From Variovorax paradoxus (GTDB taxonomy: Bacteria > Pseudomonadota > Gammaproteobacteria > Burkholderiales > Burkholderiaceae_C): 64,000 nt of DNA. Positions within the stretch are counted from its first letter, which is position 1, and every line of letters begins with the position of its first letter. The position numbers and the translations under genes were made by a program. Below the pieces are notes generated by a model, which worked only from the letters and a program-made list of their open reading frames with translations, was not told the DNA's origin and ran no database searches. Below are positions 47,164 to 56,770 of the stretch, piece by piece. Where the stretch lies: NCBI RefSeq assembly GCF_902712855.1, contig NZ_LR743507.1, positions 2,838,001-2,902,000 on the forward strand, read 5' to 3'.

Positions 47164-48732
47164 TTACTCGTTGCCGATGGCCACCGTCTCCGAGGGCGAT
47201 GCGCCAGCCGGCGCCTTCGGCAATTCGACGACGCCCTTGCGGCCGCCGCGGCCGCGCCACGCGGAGTAGCCCACGCCCAGCAGCAGCAGCACGCACAGGC
47301 CGATGAAGGTGCCGCTGATCGGACGCGTCACGAACACCGACATGTCGCCGCGCGAGAGCAGCAGGGCGCGGCGGAAGTTCTCTTCCACCATCGGCCCGAG
47401 CACGAAGCCCAGCAGGATCGGCGCGACCGAGAACTCGAGGCTCATCAGCACCGCGCCGACGATGCCGAACACCAGCACTTCCCAGATCTGGAAGAGGCTG
47501 TTCTGCGTGCTGTACACGCCGGTCGCGATGAAGAACATCGCGGCCGGGAACAGGTACTTGTAGGGCACCTTCAGCAGCTTCACCCACACGCCGATCATCG
47601 GCACGTTCAGGATCACCAGGATCACGTTGCCGATCCAGAACGAGGCGATCAGGCCCCAGAAGATGTCCGGATGCTCGGTGATGAGCTGCGGGCCGGGCTG
47701 GATGCCCTGGATCAGCAGCGCACCCAGGATCAGCGCCATCACCGCGTCGCCGGGAATGCCCAGGCTCATCGTCGGGATGAAGTCGACCTGCGTCTTCGAG
47801 TGGGCCGAGGCCTCGGGGCCGGCCACGCCTTCGATCATGCCGGTGCCGAACTTGTTCGGCGTCTTCGACACCTTGCGCTCCAGCGCGTAGGCGATGAAGG
47901 TGGTGATGGTCGGGCCCGTGCCTGGCATCGCGCCGAACACCGTGCCCACCAGCGTGCCGCGGATCATCGCGGGAAAGGCGCGCTTGAGCTCTTCCTTGCT
48001 GGGGCGCATGTCGCTCAGCTTGAGCGTGCCGGTGTCGCCGATGGCCTTCATGCGGTTCACGTTGAGCAGGAAGTCGGCCACGCCGAACAGGCCCATCGAG
48101 ATCGCCACGAGTTCCAGGCCGTCGCTGAGTTCGGGCAGGCCGAACGCGAAGCGGAAGCTGCCGCTGTTCACGTCGGTGCCGACCACGCCGCACAGCAGGC
48201 CGAAGATCGTCATGGCCACGCCCTTGAGCGGCGAGCCGCGCGACATGGTGGAGCCGGCCAGCAGGCCCAGCATCATGATCGAGAAGATCTCGGTCGGGCC
48301 GAACTTGAACGCGATCTGCACCAGCAGCGGCGAGGCGAAGATCATCACGATGATGCCGACCGACGCCGCGAAGAACGAGGCAATCATCGTCACCCCGAGC
48401 GCGACGCCGCCCTTGCCCTGCTTGGTCATCGGGTACCCGTCGAGACAGGTCACCGCATGCGGCGGGTGCGACGGCATGTTCATCAGGATGGCGCCGATGG
48501 CGCCGCCGTACTGCGAGCCGTAGAAGATGCCGGCCAGCATCAGGATGGCGGGCACCGGATGCATCACGTAGGTGAGCGGCAGCAGGATCGAGATGGCCTG
48601 CAGCGCGCCCATGCCCGGCAGCACGCCGATCAGGTTGCCCACCAGCACGCCGAAGAACGACCACAGCAGGTTGGAGCCCTGGAACGCGACGCCGAAGCCG
48701 AACCAGAGGTCGTGGAGCGATTGTCCGATCAT
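47164..48732 (-). CDS. tctA: Tripartite tricarboxylate transporter, large membrane subunit
   Basis: A 522-residue integral membrane protein with about 11-12 hydrophobic segments. TctA marks are 'LIGVLPGMGALQAISILLPL', 'GGAIGAILMNMPSHPPHAVT' and 'FGAMPGTGPTITTFIAYALE'. It forms the channel that, with TctB and a TctC/Bug receptor, imports citrate-like acids in a sodium-dependent way. It follows tctB by 4 bp. No TctC gene is in this operon. Confidence 0.95.
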   Translation of the reverse strand: MIGQSLHDLWFGFGVAFQGSNLLWSFFGVLVGNLIGVLPGMGALQAISILLPLTYVMHPVPAILMLAGIFYGSQYGGAIGAILMNMPSHPPHAVTCLDGYPMTKQGKGGVALGVTMIASFFAASVGIIVMIFASPLLVQIAFKFGPTEIFSIMMLGLLAGSTMSRGSPLKGVAMTIFGLLCGVVGTDVNSGSFRFAFGLPELSDGLELVAISMGLFGVADFLLNVNRMKAIGDTGTLKLSDMRPSKEELKRAFPAMIRGTLVGTVFGAMPGTGPTITTFIAYALERKVSKTPNKFGTGMIEGVAGPEASAHSKTQVDFIPTMSLGIPGDAVMALILGALLIQGIQPGPQLITEHPDIFWGLIASFWIGNVILVILNVPMIGVWVKLLKVPYKYLFPAAMFFIATGVYSTQNSLFQIWEVLVFGIVGAVLMSLEFSVAPILLGFVLGPMVEENFRRALLLSRGDMSVFVTRPISGTFIGLCVLLLLGVGYSAWRGRGGRKGVVELPKAPAGASPSETVAIGNE

Positions 48733-48736
48733 GGCT

Positions 48737-49267
48737 TCAGCCTCCCCACTGGAACAACGGGAGCTGCAGCTTGAGCGCCCACCAGAACACCACCACCGCG
48801 ATGAAGCACATCGCCAGCGACAGCAGCAGCGCTTCGGTCAGCGTGTTGTCGCGGTCGCCGAGCGCCGAGATGAACACGATCGCGAAGGTTGCGGGCAGCA
48901 GCCCGCCGTATTCGCCGAGCAGCAGGAACGCGAGGATGCCAAGGATGATGCAGACGCCGCCGCGCACGTCGGGCATGCCGCCCGGATGGCCGTGCGACGC
49001 GGCTTCCTCGCCCGAGCCCTCGGCGGACTTGTCGCCGCGTGCCGAGATGGCGATCAGCAGGCCGACCAGCGCAAGCAGCGCGCCGAGCGAGACCGGGAAG
49101 AAGCCCGGGCCCATGTGCGCCAGCTCGCCGACGTGGTAGCCGATGCCGGCATAGACGGCGGCCAGGCCGACGACGATCAGCAGCGCGCCGCCGTAGTAGT
49201 CTTTCTTGAATTTCGAAGCGGGCCGAGGCGCGTGCGAGGCCGGATCTTCACCGAGCTGGTGCTGCAT
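48737..49267 (-). CDS. tctB: Tripartite tricarboxylate transporter, small membrane subunit
   Basis: A 176-residue membrane protein with four hydrophobic segments ('YYGGALLIVVGLAAVYAGIG', 'GFFPVSLGALLALVGLLIAI' and two more near the C-terminus). An Asp/Glu/Gly-rich loop separates segments two and three. It partners TctA. It lies 167 bp downstream of tctE, with a palindrome in the spacer. Confidence 0.9.
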   Translation of the reverse strand: MQHQLGEDPASHAPRPASKFKKDYYGGALLIVVGLAAVYAGIGYHVGELAHMGPGFFPVSLGALLALVGLLIAISARGDKSAEGSGEEAASHGHPGGMPDVRGGVCIILGILAFLLLGEYGGLLPATFAIVFISALGDRDNTLTEALLLSLAMCFIAVVVFWWALKLQLPLFQWGG

Positions 49268-49359
49268 AAGTCTCCTTGATTTGGAAGGAGCGCAGTCTAG
49301 GAATCGAGGCTTTCAATCGCCTTTCGGAGAAGTCGCAAACGGGTCGGCGGGCCGCAAAA

Positions 49360-49375
49360 TACGTGTAATCACGTA
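49360..49375. promoter_or_regulatory. Palindrome TACGTG-TAAT-CACGTA upstream of tctBA
   Basis: A perfect 6-4-6 inverted repeat about 95 bp upstream of the tctB start, in the spacer behind tctE. Its position suits the binding of the neighbouring TctD-like response regulator to switch on tctBA. That link is inference. Confidence 0.5.
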
Positions 49376-49434
49376 CCGTCGTATCGGGTGAAACCCTTGG
49401 AAAAACGGGCCTCCGAAGACGCTTCCCGCCGTGC

Positions 49435-50988
49435 TCAGGCAGGGCCGAGCGGCAACCGGAGGATGGCTCGCAGACCGCCGCCGTTGGCGCGCTCGGGCAT
49501 GTCGGCGTGATGCAGTTCGATGTCGCCGCCGTTGCGCCGCGCATAGCTTCGCGCGATGGTCAGGCCGAGGCCCGCCCCCTGCGTGGCCGCGTCGCCTGCG
49601 CCCGCGGCCGCATCGCGGTGGAAGCGCTCGAACACGCTCTCGCGCCGCTCTGGCGCGATGCCGGGGCCGTTGTCGCACACCTCGGCCAGCGCGTGGGCCG
49701 CATCGCGCCGCACGGCAACCGTGATGTTGCCGCCGCGCGGCGTGTACTTGATGGCGTTGTGCACGAGGTTGGCCAGCACCTCGTGCAGTTCGGCGGCGTT
49801 GGCCTTCACCGGCACGACGGGCACCATGGGTGCAAGGTCCTCGTCGCCGGCATCGACCCAGCCGAGGTCCTGGTCGTGCTCGCGGGCGAGCGGCAGGTAC
49901 TGCAGCACCACGCCGCGAGCGATGGCGTTGAGGTCGACCACCGCGTGCTCCGCGGGCACGGCGTCTTCCTCGGTGGTGGCATGCGCGAGCGCCAGCAGCT
50001 GCTCGCTGAGCCGGCGCGTGCGCGACAGCTGCGCCACGATGGCGTGCAGCGACTCGCGCATGCGTGCCGGGTCGGTCTCGCGCACCGCGTAGCCGGCCTG
50101 GATCGACAGGATGCTCAGCGGCGTGCGCAGCTGGTGCGAGGCATCGGCCAGGAACTGCGAATGCTCGGCCAGCATGCGCCGGTGGCTGGCGATGTGGTGG
50201 TTCACCGCGTCGACCAGCGGCGCCACCTCCTGCGGCACGCCGCTCGCGTCGAGCGGCTTCAGGTCGTCGGGCGAACGCTCGCGCAGCGAGCGGCGCAGGC
50301 GCTCCAGCGGGCGCAGGGTCCAGGCCACGCCCAGCCACACCAGCAGCGCCATCACCAGCACCATGCGCGTGTCGCGCAGCAGTTCCTGGCGCAACGACTC
50401 GGCCTGCGCCTCGGTGCGCGGGCCGGTGCCTTCGGCCGCCTGGATCAGCACGCTGTAGGCCACGCCCGGATGCACGCTGTCGTACACCGTCTGGCGCAGG
50501 GCGGCCACGCGCACCGGGTGCTGCTCGTGCACCGCGTCGTAGAACACCGGCGTGCCGTCGGGCGGGCGCTGCGCGGGGCGCGGCAGGCCGGGCACGCCCA
50601 TCAGCGTCATTTCCGGCGAATTCACGTCGAGCGTTTCGCCCTTGGGAATGCGCTGCACCCCGACGTGCAGGTACTTGTAGCGCAGGTGCGTCGACTCGAA
50701 CATCGCCTGGATCGAGAAAGGCTCCTGCACCCGCACGCTGCCGTCGCTGGCCACCACGATGCCGTTTGCCAGAGCCTGCACGGGCTCGAGCAGGCTCTGG
50801 TCGTAGGCGACCACGAGCGAATCGGTCAGCGCCTGGTAGTCGTTCCAGCTGTCGAGCGCCAGCAGCGCGACGATGCCCGGCAGCAGCAGCGCGAGCAGGC
50901 GCGCGCGGATGCCGAAGCGCTGCGGCGACCCGTGCGCCTCAGTCCGGGAGTTCGGTACCGGCACCGGCGGCGGGGCCTGATGATCCAT
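49435..50988 (-). CDS. tctE: TctE-like sensor histidine kinase
   Basis: A 517-residue membrane kinase. Membrane segments lie at about 28-45 and 212-228 around a ~165-residue periplasmic sensor region. A HAMP-like linker follows, then H-box 'FLADASHQLRTPLSILSIQA', N-box 'LVHNAIKYTPRGG', 'CDNGPGIAPERRE' and 'GLGLTIARSYARRNGG'. In Salmonella TctE senses tricarboxylates and drives tctCBA. Its start overlaps the end of tctD by 50 bp, an unusually long overlap. Confidence 0.9.
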   Translation of the reverse strand: MDHQAPPPVPVPNSRTEAHGSPQRFGIRARLLALLLPGIVALLALDSWNDYQALTDSLVVAYDQSLLEPVQALANGIVVASDGSVRVQEPFSIQAMFESTHLRYKYLHVGVQRIPKGETLDVNSPEMTLMGVPGLPRPAQRPPDGTPVFYDAVHEQHPVRVAALRQTVYDSVHPGVAYSVLIQAAEGTGPRTEAQAESLRQELLRDTRMVLVMALLVWLGVAWTLRPLERLRRSLRERSPDDLKPLDASGVPQEVAPLVDAVNHHIASHRRMLAEHSQFLADASHQLRTPLSILSIQAGYAVRETDPARMRESLHAIVAQLSRTRRLSEQLLALAHATTEEDAVPAEHAVVDLNAIARGVVLQYLPLAREHDQDLGWVDAGDEDLAPMVPVVPVKANAAELHEVLANLVHNAIKYTPRGGNITVAVRRDAAHALAEVCDNGPGIAPERRESVFERFHRDAAAGAGDAATQGAGLGLTIARSYARRNGGDIELHHADMPERANGGGLRAILRLPLGPA

Positions 50989-51655
50989 CGGCGATGCTTT
51001 CGAGCATGTAGCCCAGGCCGCGCACGGTGACGATGCGCACGTCGCTGTCCGCGAGCTTGCGCCGCAGCCGGTGCAGCACCACCTCGATGGCGTCGGGCCC
51101 CGCGGTGCTGTCGTTGGTGAACACCTTGGCGAACAGCTGCGACTTGCCCACCGGCGAGCCGCTGCGCATCAGGAGCGCGGTGAGCGCGGCCTGCTCGCGC
51201 GGCGTGAGCGAGAGCAGCACGCCGCGCAGGGTGAACGCGTGGCTCTCGCTGTCGTAGGAGAGCGAGGCGCATTGCAGGCGCGGGTGCTGCTTGCCGCGGC
51301 TGCGGCGCACCAGCGCGGCGATGCGGGCCTCGAGTTCGACCAGCTCGAAGGGCTTGGTCAGGAAGTCGTCGGCGCCCAGGTTCAGGCCGCGCACGCGGTC
51401 CTGCAACGCGCCCTGCGCCGTGAGGATGAGCACCGGCGTGCGGTCGTCGGCATTGCGCATGTCGGCCAGCACGCTCAGGCCGTGCTTGTCGGGCAGGCGC
51501 AGGTCGAGCACCACGGCGTCGTATTCGGTGCCGGCCATGAAGGCCTCGGCGGTGCGCGCGTCGGGCGCATGGTCGGCCACGAAGCCGCTCTGGGTCAACG
51601 CCCGGACCAGCCAGGAGGCCATGTCCAGTTCGTCTTCCACCAGGAGGATGCGCAT
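50939..51655 (-). CDS. tctD: TctD-like OmpR-family response regulator
   Basis: A 238-residue regulator. The receiver has 'ILLVEDELDMASWL', Asp51 in 'AVVLDLRLPDKHG', Thr in 'LILTAQGAL' and Lys in 'DFLTKPFELVELEA'. The winged-helix output domain holds 'LTPREQAALTALLMRSG' and 'VVLHRLRRKLADSDVRIVTV'. The C-terminal ~15 residues (Gly/Ala/Ser-rich) fall in the 50-bp overlap with tctE. The likely target is the tctBA promoter. Confidence 0.92.
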   Translation of the reverse strand: MRILLVEDELDMASWLVRALTQSGFVADHAPDARTAEAFMAGTEYDAVVLDLRLPDKHGLSVLADMRNADDRTPVLILTAQGALQDRVRGLNLGADDFLTKPFELVELEARIAALVRRSRGKQHPRLQCASLSYDSESHAFTLRGVLLSLTPREQAALTALLMRSGSPVGKSQLFAKVFTNDSTAGPDAIEVVLHRLRRKLADSDVRIVTVRGLGYMLESIADGSSGPAAGAGTELPD

Positions 51656-51672
51656 GGCCGGCTGCCGCTCGG

Positions 51673-52464
51673 TTACTTCTTCAGGCCGAGGTTCAGGTCG
51701 ACGTCTTCCGACGCGCGTGCGCTCGCGTCGGCCGCGCGTGCGCTCAGGTCGGGCGCCAGTGCGCGGCGACCGTCGAACACGAAGCAGTCGCCGTGGTAGT
51801 GCGCGCCGCCCACTTCCTCGAAGTACTTGAGGATGCCGCCCTCGAGCTGCAGCACGTGCTCGATGCCTTCCTCACGCATCAGGATCGCGGCCTTCTCGCA
51901 GCGGATGCCGCCGGTGCAGAAGCTCACCACCGTCTTGCCCGCGAAATCGGCGCGGTGCTCCTTCAGCGCGGGCGGGAACTCGGTGAACTTGGTGATGCGC
52001 CAGTCGATCGCGCCGTCGAAGGTGCCTTCGTCGACCTCGAAGCCGTTGCGGGTGTCGAGCAGGGCGATCTCGCGGCCCTCGTCGTCGTGGCCCTGGTCGA
52101 GCCAGCGCTTGAGCGTCGGCGCGTCCACGCCGGGCGCCCGGCCCGCGGCGGGCTGGATGGCCGGATGGTCCATGCGGATGATCTCGCGCTTGAGCTTGAC
52201 CAGCATGCGCCGGAACGGCTGCGCAGCCGACCAGCTTTCCTTGGCCTCGAGGTCGGCGAAGCGCGCGTCGGCGCGCAGGTGGGCCAGGAATGCGCGGACG
52301 CCGTCCGCGGTGCCCGCCAGAAACAGGTTGATACCCTCTGGCGCGATCAGGATCGTGCCCATGAGCCCCATGTCCAGCGCGCGGGCGCGCAGGTCTTCGC
52401 GCAGCTCGGCGCTGTCGTCTATGCCTACGAACTTGTAGGCGGCGATATTCAAAATCTCTTGCAC
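51673..52464 (-). CDS. trhO: tRNA uridine(34) hydroxylase, rhodanese type (TrhO/YceA)
   Basis: A 263-residue protein with an N-terminal acylphosphatase-like domain ('GTILIAPEGINLFLAGTADG') and a rhodanese domain with active Cys in 'VVSFCTGGIRCEKAAILMRE'. TrhO-type proteins hydroxylate U34 of certain tRNAs using oxygen. The C-terminal tail after 'YHGDCFVFDGRRAL' is Ala/Ser/Asp-rich. It lies 17 bp upstream of tctD and may share its transcript; it is divergent from dnaE. Confidence 0.92.
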   Translation of the reverse strand: MQEILNIAAYKFVGIDDSAELREDLRARALDMGLMGTILIAPEGINLFLAGTADGVRAFLAHLRADARFADLEAKESWSAAQPFRRMLVKLKREIIRMDHPAIQPAAGRAPGVDAPTLKRWLDQGHDDEGREIALLDTRNGFEVDEGTFDGAIDWRITKFTEFPPALKEHRADFAGKTVVSFCTGGIRCEKAAILMREEGIEHVLQLEGGILKYFEEVGGAHYHGDCFVFDGRRALAPDLSARAADASARASEDVDLNLGLKK

Positions 52465-52610
52465 GGGGCGGGATTCTAGGTTGGCGCCGGGGCCGCCCCG
52501 TGCCGGCGGGTCTCTCCCGCGGGAGGCGGCGCCCGCGAAGCGGCAGGCAAGCAGTGAAAGTCCGGGTCGTCAACTCACATCGTGGAGGCGCTGGTTTCTA
52601 CAATGACCGC

Positions 52611-55600
52611 ATGTTTGTCCACCTGCGCCTGCACACCGAATTTTCCGTCGTCGACGGCACCAACCGAATCGACGAAGTCGTCAAGGCCGCGGCGGGCGAT
52701 GGCCAGCCTGCGCTGGCGATCACCGACCTGAACAACCTGTTCGGGGCCGTCAAGTTCTACAAGCAGGGCCGGGGCAAGGGCGTCAAGCCCGTGATCGGCG
52801 CCGAAGTGTTCGTGGACGGCCTGGGCAAGGAGCCCGGCGCGCTCACCCGCATCGTGCTGCTCGTGCAGAGCATGGAGGGTTACCTGAACCTGTCCGAGCT
52901 GCTGGCGCGCGCCTGGACGCAGAACGTGGGCCGCGGCCAGTCGCAGGCGGCCTGCAAGCTCGCATGGATCGAGGAACTGTCGGGCGGGCTGATCGCCCTG
53001 TCGGGCGCGCAGGCCGGGCCGCTGGGCCAGCCGCTGCTGCAGGGGCAGGGCGAGCGCGCCGCCGAACTGGCGCTGAAGCTGGCCGGCATCTTCACGCATC
53101 GCTTCTACATCGAGCTGCAGCGCGCCGGCCGCCCCGAAGACGAGCCGCACGTGGTTGCCGCGGTGAAGCTCGCGGCGCGGCTCAAGCTGCCGGTGGTCGC
53201 CACGCACCCGGTGCAGTTCGCCGCGCGCGAGGACTACGAGGCGCACGAGGCGCGCGTGTGCATCTCCGAAGGCGAGATCCTCGGCAACCCGCGCCGGGTG
53301 CGCCGGTTCACCGAAGAACAGTATTTCAAGTCGACCGCCGAGATGCAGGCGCTGTTCGCCGACGTGCCGAGCGCGCTGGCCAATACGGTCGAGATCGCCA
53401 AGCGTTGCAACCTCACGCTGGTGCTGGGCAAGCCGCAGCTGCCCGACTTTCCGACGCCCTTCATCGCAGAGGGCGTGCGCATGCCGATCGGTGATTTTTT
53501 CCGGCAGGAGTCGTTTGAGGGACTGGAAGCGCGCCTTGCCCACCTCTATCCAGACGCAGCCAAGCGTGATGCCGAGCGGCCGCGGTATGTGGAGCGCCTC
53601 GAGTTCGAGATCAACACGATCCTGAACATGGGATTCCCCGGCTACTTCCTGATCGTGGGTGACTTCATCAAGTGGGCGAAGGAAAACGGCTGCCCGGTGG
53701 GCCCGGGCCGGGGCTCGGGCGCCGGCTCGCTGGTGGCCTATGCGCTGAAGATCACCGACCTCGATCCGCTCGAATACAAGCTGCTGTTCGAACGCTTCCT
53801 GAACCCCGAGCGCGTCTCGATGCCCGACTTCGACATCGACTTCTGCCAGGGCAACCGCGATCGCGTGATCGACTACGTGAAGGACAAGTACGGCCGCAAC
53901 GCCGTCAGCCAGATCGCCACCTTCGGCACCATGGCCGCGCGCGCGGCCATCCGCGACGTGGGCCGCGTGCTCGACATGAGCTACATGTTCTGCGACGGCA
54001 TCAGCAAGCTGATACCGAACAAGCCCGGCATGTCGGTCACGCTGCAGTACCCGCCCGAGAAGAAGATCGAAGGCGACAAGAACAACTACGCCATCGAGAT
54101 GGAGCCGCAGCTCGCGGAACGCATCGAGAAGGAAGAAGAAGTGAAGATGCTGGTCGAGCTCGCGCAGAAGCTCGAAGGCATGACCCGCAACATCGGCATG
54201 CACGCCGGCGGCGTGCTCATCGCGCCGGGCAAGCTCACCGACTTCTGCCCGCTCTACCAGCAGCCGGGCAGCGAGTCGGCGGTGAGCCAGTACGACAAGG
54301 ACGACGTGGAGGCCATCGGTCTCGTGAAGTTCGACTTTCTGGGGCTGGCCACGCTCACGATCCTGGAGATCGCGCGCGAGTTCATCATGAAGCGCCACAA
54401 GGGCCAGGAGAACTTCGCGTTCGAGAACATCCCGCTGAACGACGGCGCCACCTACCGGCTGTTCTCCGACGGCAAGACCGAGGCCGTGTTCCAGTTCGAA
54501 TCGCGCGGGATGCAGGGCATGCTGAAGGACGCGCGCCCCACGCGCCTCGAAGACCTGATCGCGCTGAACGCGCTGTACCGGCCGGGTCCAATGGACCTGA
54601 TTCCGAGCTTCGTGGCACGCAAGCACGGCCGCGAGGACGTCGAGTACCCGCACCCGGCCGTGGCCGAGATGCTCTCCGAGACCTACGGGATCATGGTCTA
54701 CCAGGAGCAGGTGATGCAGACCGCGCAGATCCTGGGCGGCTATTCGCTCGGCGGCGCCGACCTGCTGCGCCGCGCCATGGGCAAGAAGAAGCTCGAGGAG
54801 ATGGCCGAGCACCGCGAGAAATTCCGCGCGGGCGCGCTGGCCACGCATGGCATCGCGCAGGACAAGGCCGACGAAATCTTCGACCTGATGGAGAAGTTCG
54901 CGGGCTACGGCTTCAACAAGTCGCACGCCGCCGCCTACTCGCTGCTGGCGTACCACACGGGCTGGCTCAAGGTCCACTACACGGCCGAGTTCTTCTGCGC
55001 CAACATGACCGTGGAAATGGACGACACGGACAAGCTCAAGCTGCTGTTCGAGGATGCCCAGAAGAACTTCGGCATCACCTTCGAGCCGCCGGACGTGAAC
55101 CGCGGCAACTACCGCTTCGAGCCGGTCACCAACAAGGTGATCCGCTATGGCCTTGGGGCCGTCAAGGGCACTGGCCAGCTCGCGGTCGAGGCCGTGGTCC
55201 GCGCGCGCGAGGAGGGCGGGACGTTCAAGAGCCTGTTCGACTTCTGCGTGCGCATCGATCGCCAGCGCATCAACAAGCGCACGGTCGAGGCGCTCATCAA
55301 GGCAGGCGCGTTCGACACGATCCAGCAGAACCGCGCGTCGCTGCTCGCGTCGGTCGATCGCGCCTTCGAGTTCGCGAACGCCACCGCGGCCAACGCATCG
55401 CAGGCCGACATCTTCGGCGACTGCGAGCACGGCTCCGCCACCGCCGAGCCCGACCTGGTCGACGCCACGCCCTGGGGCGTGAAGGAGCGTCTGACGCTCG
55501 AAAAGACGGCCATCGGCTTCTACCTGTCGGGCCACCTATTCGACGAGGTCTCGCACGAGGTGCGCCGCTTCTGCAAGCGCGAGATCGGCGACCTGCTCGA

Positions 55601-56129
55601 CAGCCGCGACCAGCAGGTGATCGCCGGCATCGTGAGCGACTTCCGCGTGATCAACGGCCAGCGCGGCCGGCTCGCGATCTTCAAGCTCGACGACAAGTCG
55701 GAAGCCATCGACGCCACGGCCGACGAGGCGCTGATCAACGCCAACCGCAACACGCTGAAGGACGACGAACTCGTCATCGTCAGCGGCCGGCTGCAACCGG
55801 CGCGCGGCGGCTTCGAGGCGCGCTTCCAGGTGCAGCAGGTGTGGGACCTGGCCTCGGCGCGCTGCCGCTTCGGCAAGTTCCTGCGCGTCGCGGTGAACGG
55901 CAAGGCGCCCGACATCGCGCGCCTGCTGAAGGACTTTCCGCCGCGCACCGAGCAGACCGAGGTGGGCGACCTGATCCAGGGCCTGCCGGTGCGCCTGTCG
56001 ATGGCGCGTGCTGGCGCGCAGGTCGAGCTGCAACTGGGCGAACGCGCGAAGTTCTTTCCGACCGATGCCGCGCTCGCCAGCTGGACCGCGCAGGCGGAAG
56101 CGGGCAAGGCACTGATCGTCTACGACTGA
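52611..56129 (+). CDS. dnaE: DNA polymerase III alpha subunit
   Basis: A 1172-residue replicative polymerase of the DnaE1 type, the usual length. The PHP domain starts at 'FVHLRLHTEFSVVDG'. Palm-domain Asp residues are in 'VSMPDFDIDFCQGNRDRVID' and 'VKFDFLGLATLTIL'. Other marks are 'GPGRGSGAGSLVAYAL' and 'YRPGPMDLIPSFVARKHG'. Helix-hairpin-helix, OB ('GIVSDFRVINGQRGRLAIFK') and tau-binding regions follow. ATG 52611 is the expected start; the frame stays open upstream but lacks homology-like sequence. Confidence 0.97.
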   Translation: MFVHLRLHTEFSVVDGTNRIDEVVKAAAGDGQPALAITDLNNLFGAVKFYKQGRGKGVKPVIGAEVFVDGLGKEPGALTRIVLLVQSMEGYLNLSELLARAWTQNVGRGQSQAACKLAWIEELSGGLIALSGAQAGPLGQPLLQGQGERAAELALKLAGIFTHRFYIELQRAGRPEDEPHVVAAVKLAARLKLPVVATHPVQFAAREDYEAHEARVCISEGEILGNPRRVRRFTEEQYFKSTAEMQALFADVPSALANTVEIAKRCNLTLVLGKPQLPDFPTPFIAEGVRMPIGDFFRQESFEGLEARLAHLYPDAAKRDAERPRYVERLEFEINTILNMGFPGYFLIVGDFIKWAKENGCPVGPGRGSGAGSLVAYALKITDLDPLEYKLLFERFLNPERVSMPDFDIDFCQGNRDRVIDYVKDKYGRNAVSQIATFGTMAARAAIRDVGRVLDMSYMFCDGISKLIPNKPGMSVTLQYPPEKKIEGDKNNYAIEMEPQLAERIEKEEEVKMLVELAQKLEGMTRNIGMHAGGVLIAPGKLTDFCPLYQQPGSESAVSQYDKDDVEAIGLVKFDFLGLATLTILEIAREFIMKRHKGQENFAFENIPLNDGATYRLFSDGKTEAVFQFESRGMQGMLKDARPTRLEDLIALNALYRPGPMDLIPSFVARKHGREDVEYPHPAVAEMLSETYGIMVYQEQVMQTAQILGGYSLGGADLLRRAMGKKKLEEMAEHREKFRAGALATHGIAQDKADEIFDLMEKFAGYGFNKSHAAAYSLLAYHTGWLKVHYTAEFFCANMTVEMDDTDKLKLLFEDAQKNFGITFEPPDVNRGNYRFEPVTNKVIRYGLGAVKGTGQLAVEAVVRAREEGGTFKSLFDFCVRIDRQRINKRTVEALIKAGAFDTIQQNRASLLASVDRAFEFANATAANASQADIFGDCEHGSATAEPDLVDATPWGVKERLTLEKTAIGFYLSGHLFDEVSHEVRRFCKREIGDLLDSRDQQVIAGIVSDFRVINGQRGRLAIFKLDDKSEAIDATADEALINANRNTLKDDELVIVSGRLQPARGGFEARFQVQQVWDLASARCRFGKFLRVAVNGKAPDIARLLKDFPPRTEQTEVGDLIQGLPVRLSMARAGAQVELQLGERAKFFPTDAALASWTAQAEAGKALIVYD

Positions 56130-56224
56130 TCGATCGATCAAGTGCTTCGGCGATGTGGGCCCATTCGAGGGCTCGCTACGATCCTCCCCGCTTTGCAATC
56201 CTGCAATTCAAGGAGGAAATCGCC

Positions 56225-56584
56225 ATGAAGAAATCGACCGTTGCATGCACGCTGGCTCTCGCGCTGGCGCTGCCTTTCGCTGCATCCGCCCAGTACTCAG
56301 GCCCGAGCACCGTGCCGGCGCTGAGCGTGAAGCAGCTGCTGGAGACCGGCCAGGACGACCAGCATGCCACGGTGCGTGGCTTCATCGTGTCGCACGATGG
56401 CGGCGAGCACTACACCTTTGCCGACGACACCGGCCGCATGAGGGTCGAGATCGACGCCAAGCACTTCCCGCCCGGCGTGAAGATCGACGACAAGGTGCGC
56501 GTCGAGCTCACCGGCGAGTTCGACAAGGACCGCCTCACCGGCAAGACCGAACTCGACGTGAAGCGGCTCAGCGTGTTGCGCTGA
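56225..56584 (+). CDS. YgiW/YdeI-type OB-fold stress protein
   Basis: A 119-residue exported protein with signal peptide ending 'FAASA-QYSGP'. The mature part is a bacterial OB-fold (BOF) domain: 'SVKQLLETGQDDQHATVRGF', 'HYTFADDTGRMRVEIDAKHF' and 'VRVELTGEFDKDRLTGKTEL'. AAGGAGG precedes the ATG. YgiW/YdeI relatives are linked to peroxide and peptide stress tolerance. It follows dnaE by 95 bp, with the TGATCGATCGATCA palindrome around the dnaE stop between them. Confidence 0.88.
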   Translation: MKKSTVACTLALALALPFAASAQYSGPSTVPALSVKQLLETGQDDQHATVRGFIVSHDGGEHYTFADDTGRMRVEIDAKHFPPGVKIDDKVRVELTGEFDKDRLTGKTELDVKRLSVLR

Positions 56585-56770
56585 CCTTGCGCGCCCTGGC
56601 GGCGGCCTGCTCGTGCTGCGCGAGCGCGTCGTCGGTGGCATGCGGCTGGCGCTCGGTCGGGGTGCGCCGACACCTTTTGCACCCCTAGGAACAAGGCGCC
56701 GAAGCACGTAACTCGGGCACGTGCCATTGCCGCTGAGCGCTTCGACCTGGATGCCCATCGCGTCGCTGGT

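Noticed and set aside
52500..52610. Extended start for dnaE upstream of 52611
   Set aside because: The extra residues are Arg/Gly-rich without family character; ATG 52611 gives the normal PHP-domain start.
52575..55535. Nearly 1000-codon minus-strand frame opposite dnaE
   Set aside because: Low-complexity Leu/Arg/His composition with no motifs; dnaE on the plus strand is certain.
56410..56727. 105-codon minus-strand frame in the dnaE-receptor spacer
   Set aside because: It overlaps the supported OB-fold gene antisense, is Arg/Ala-rich, and has no start context or recognisable domain.
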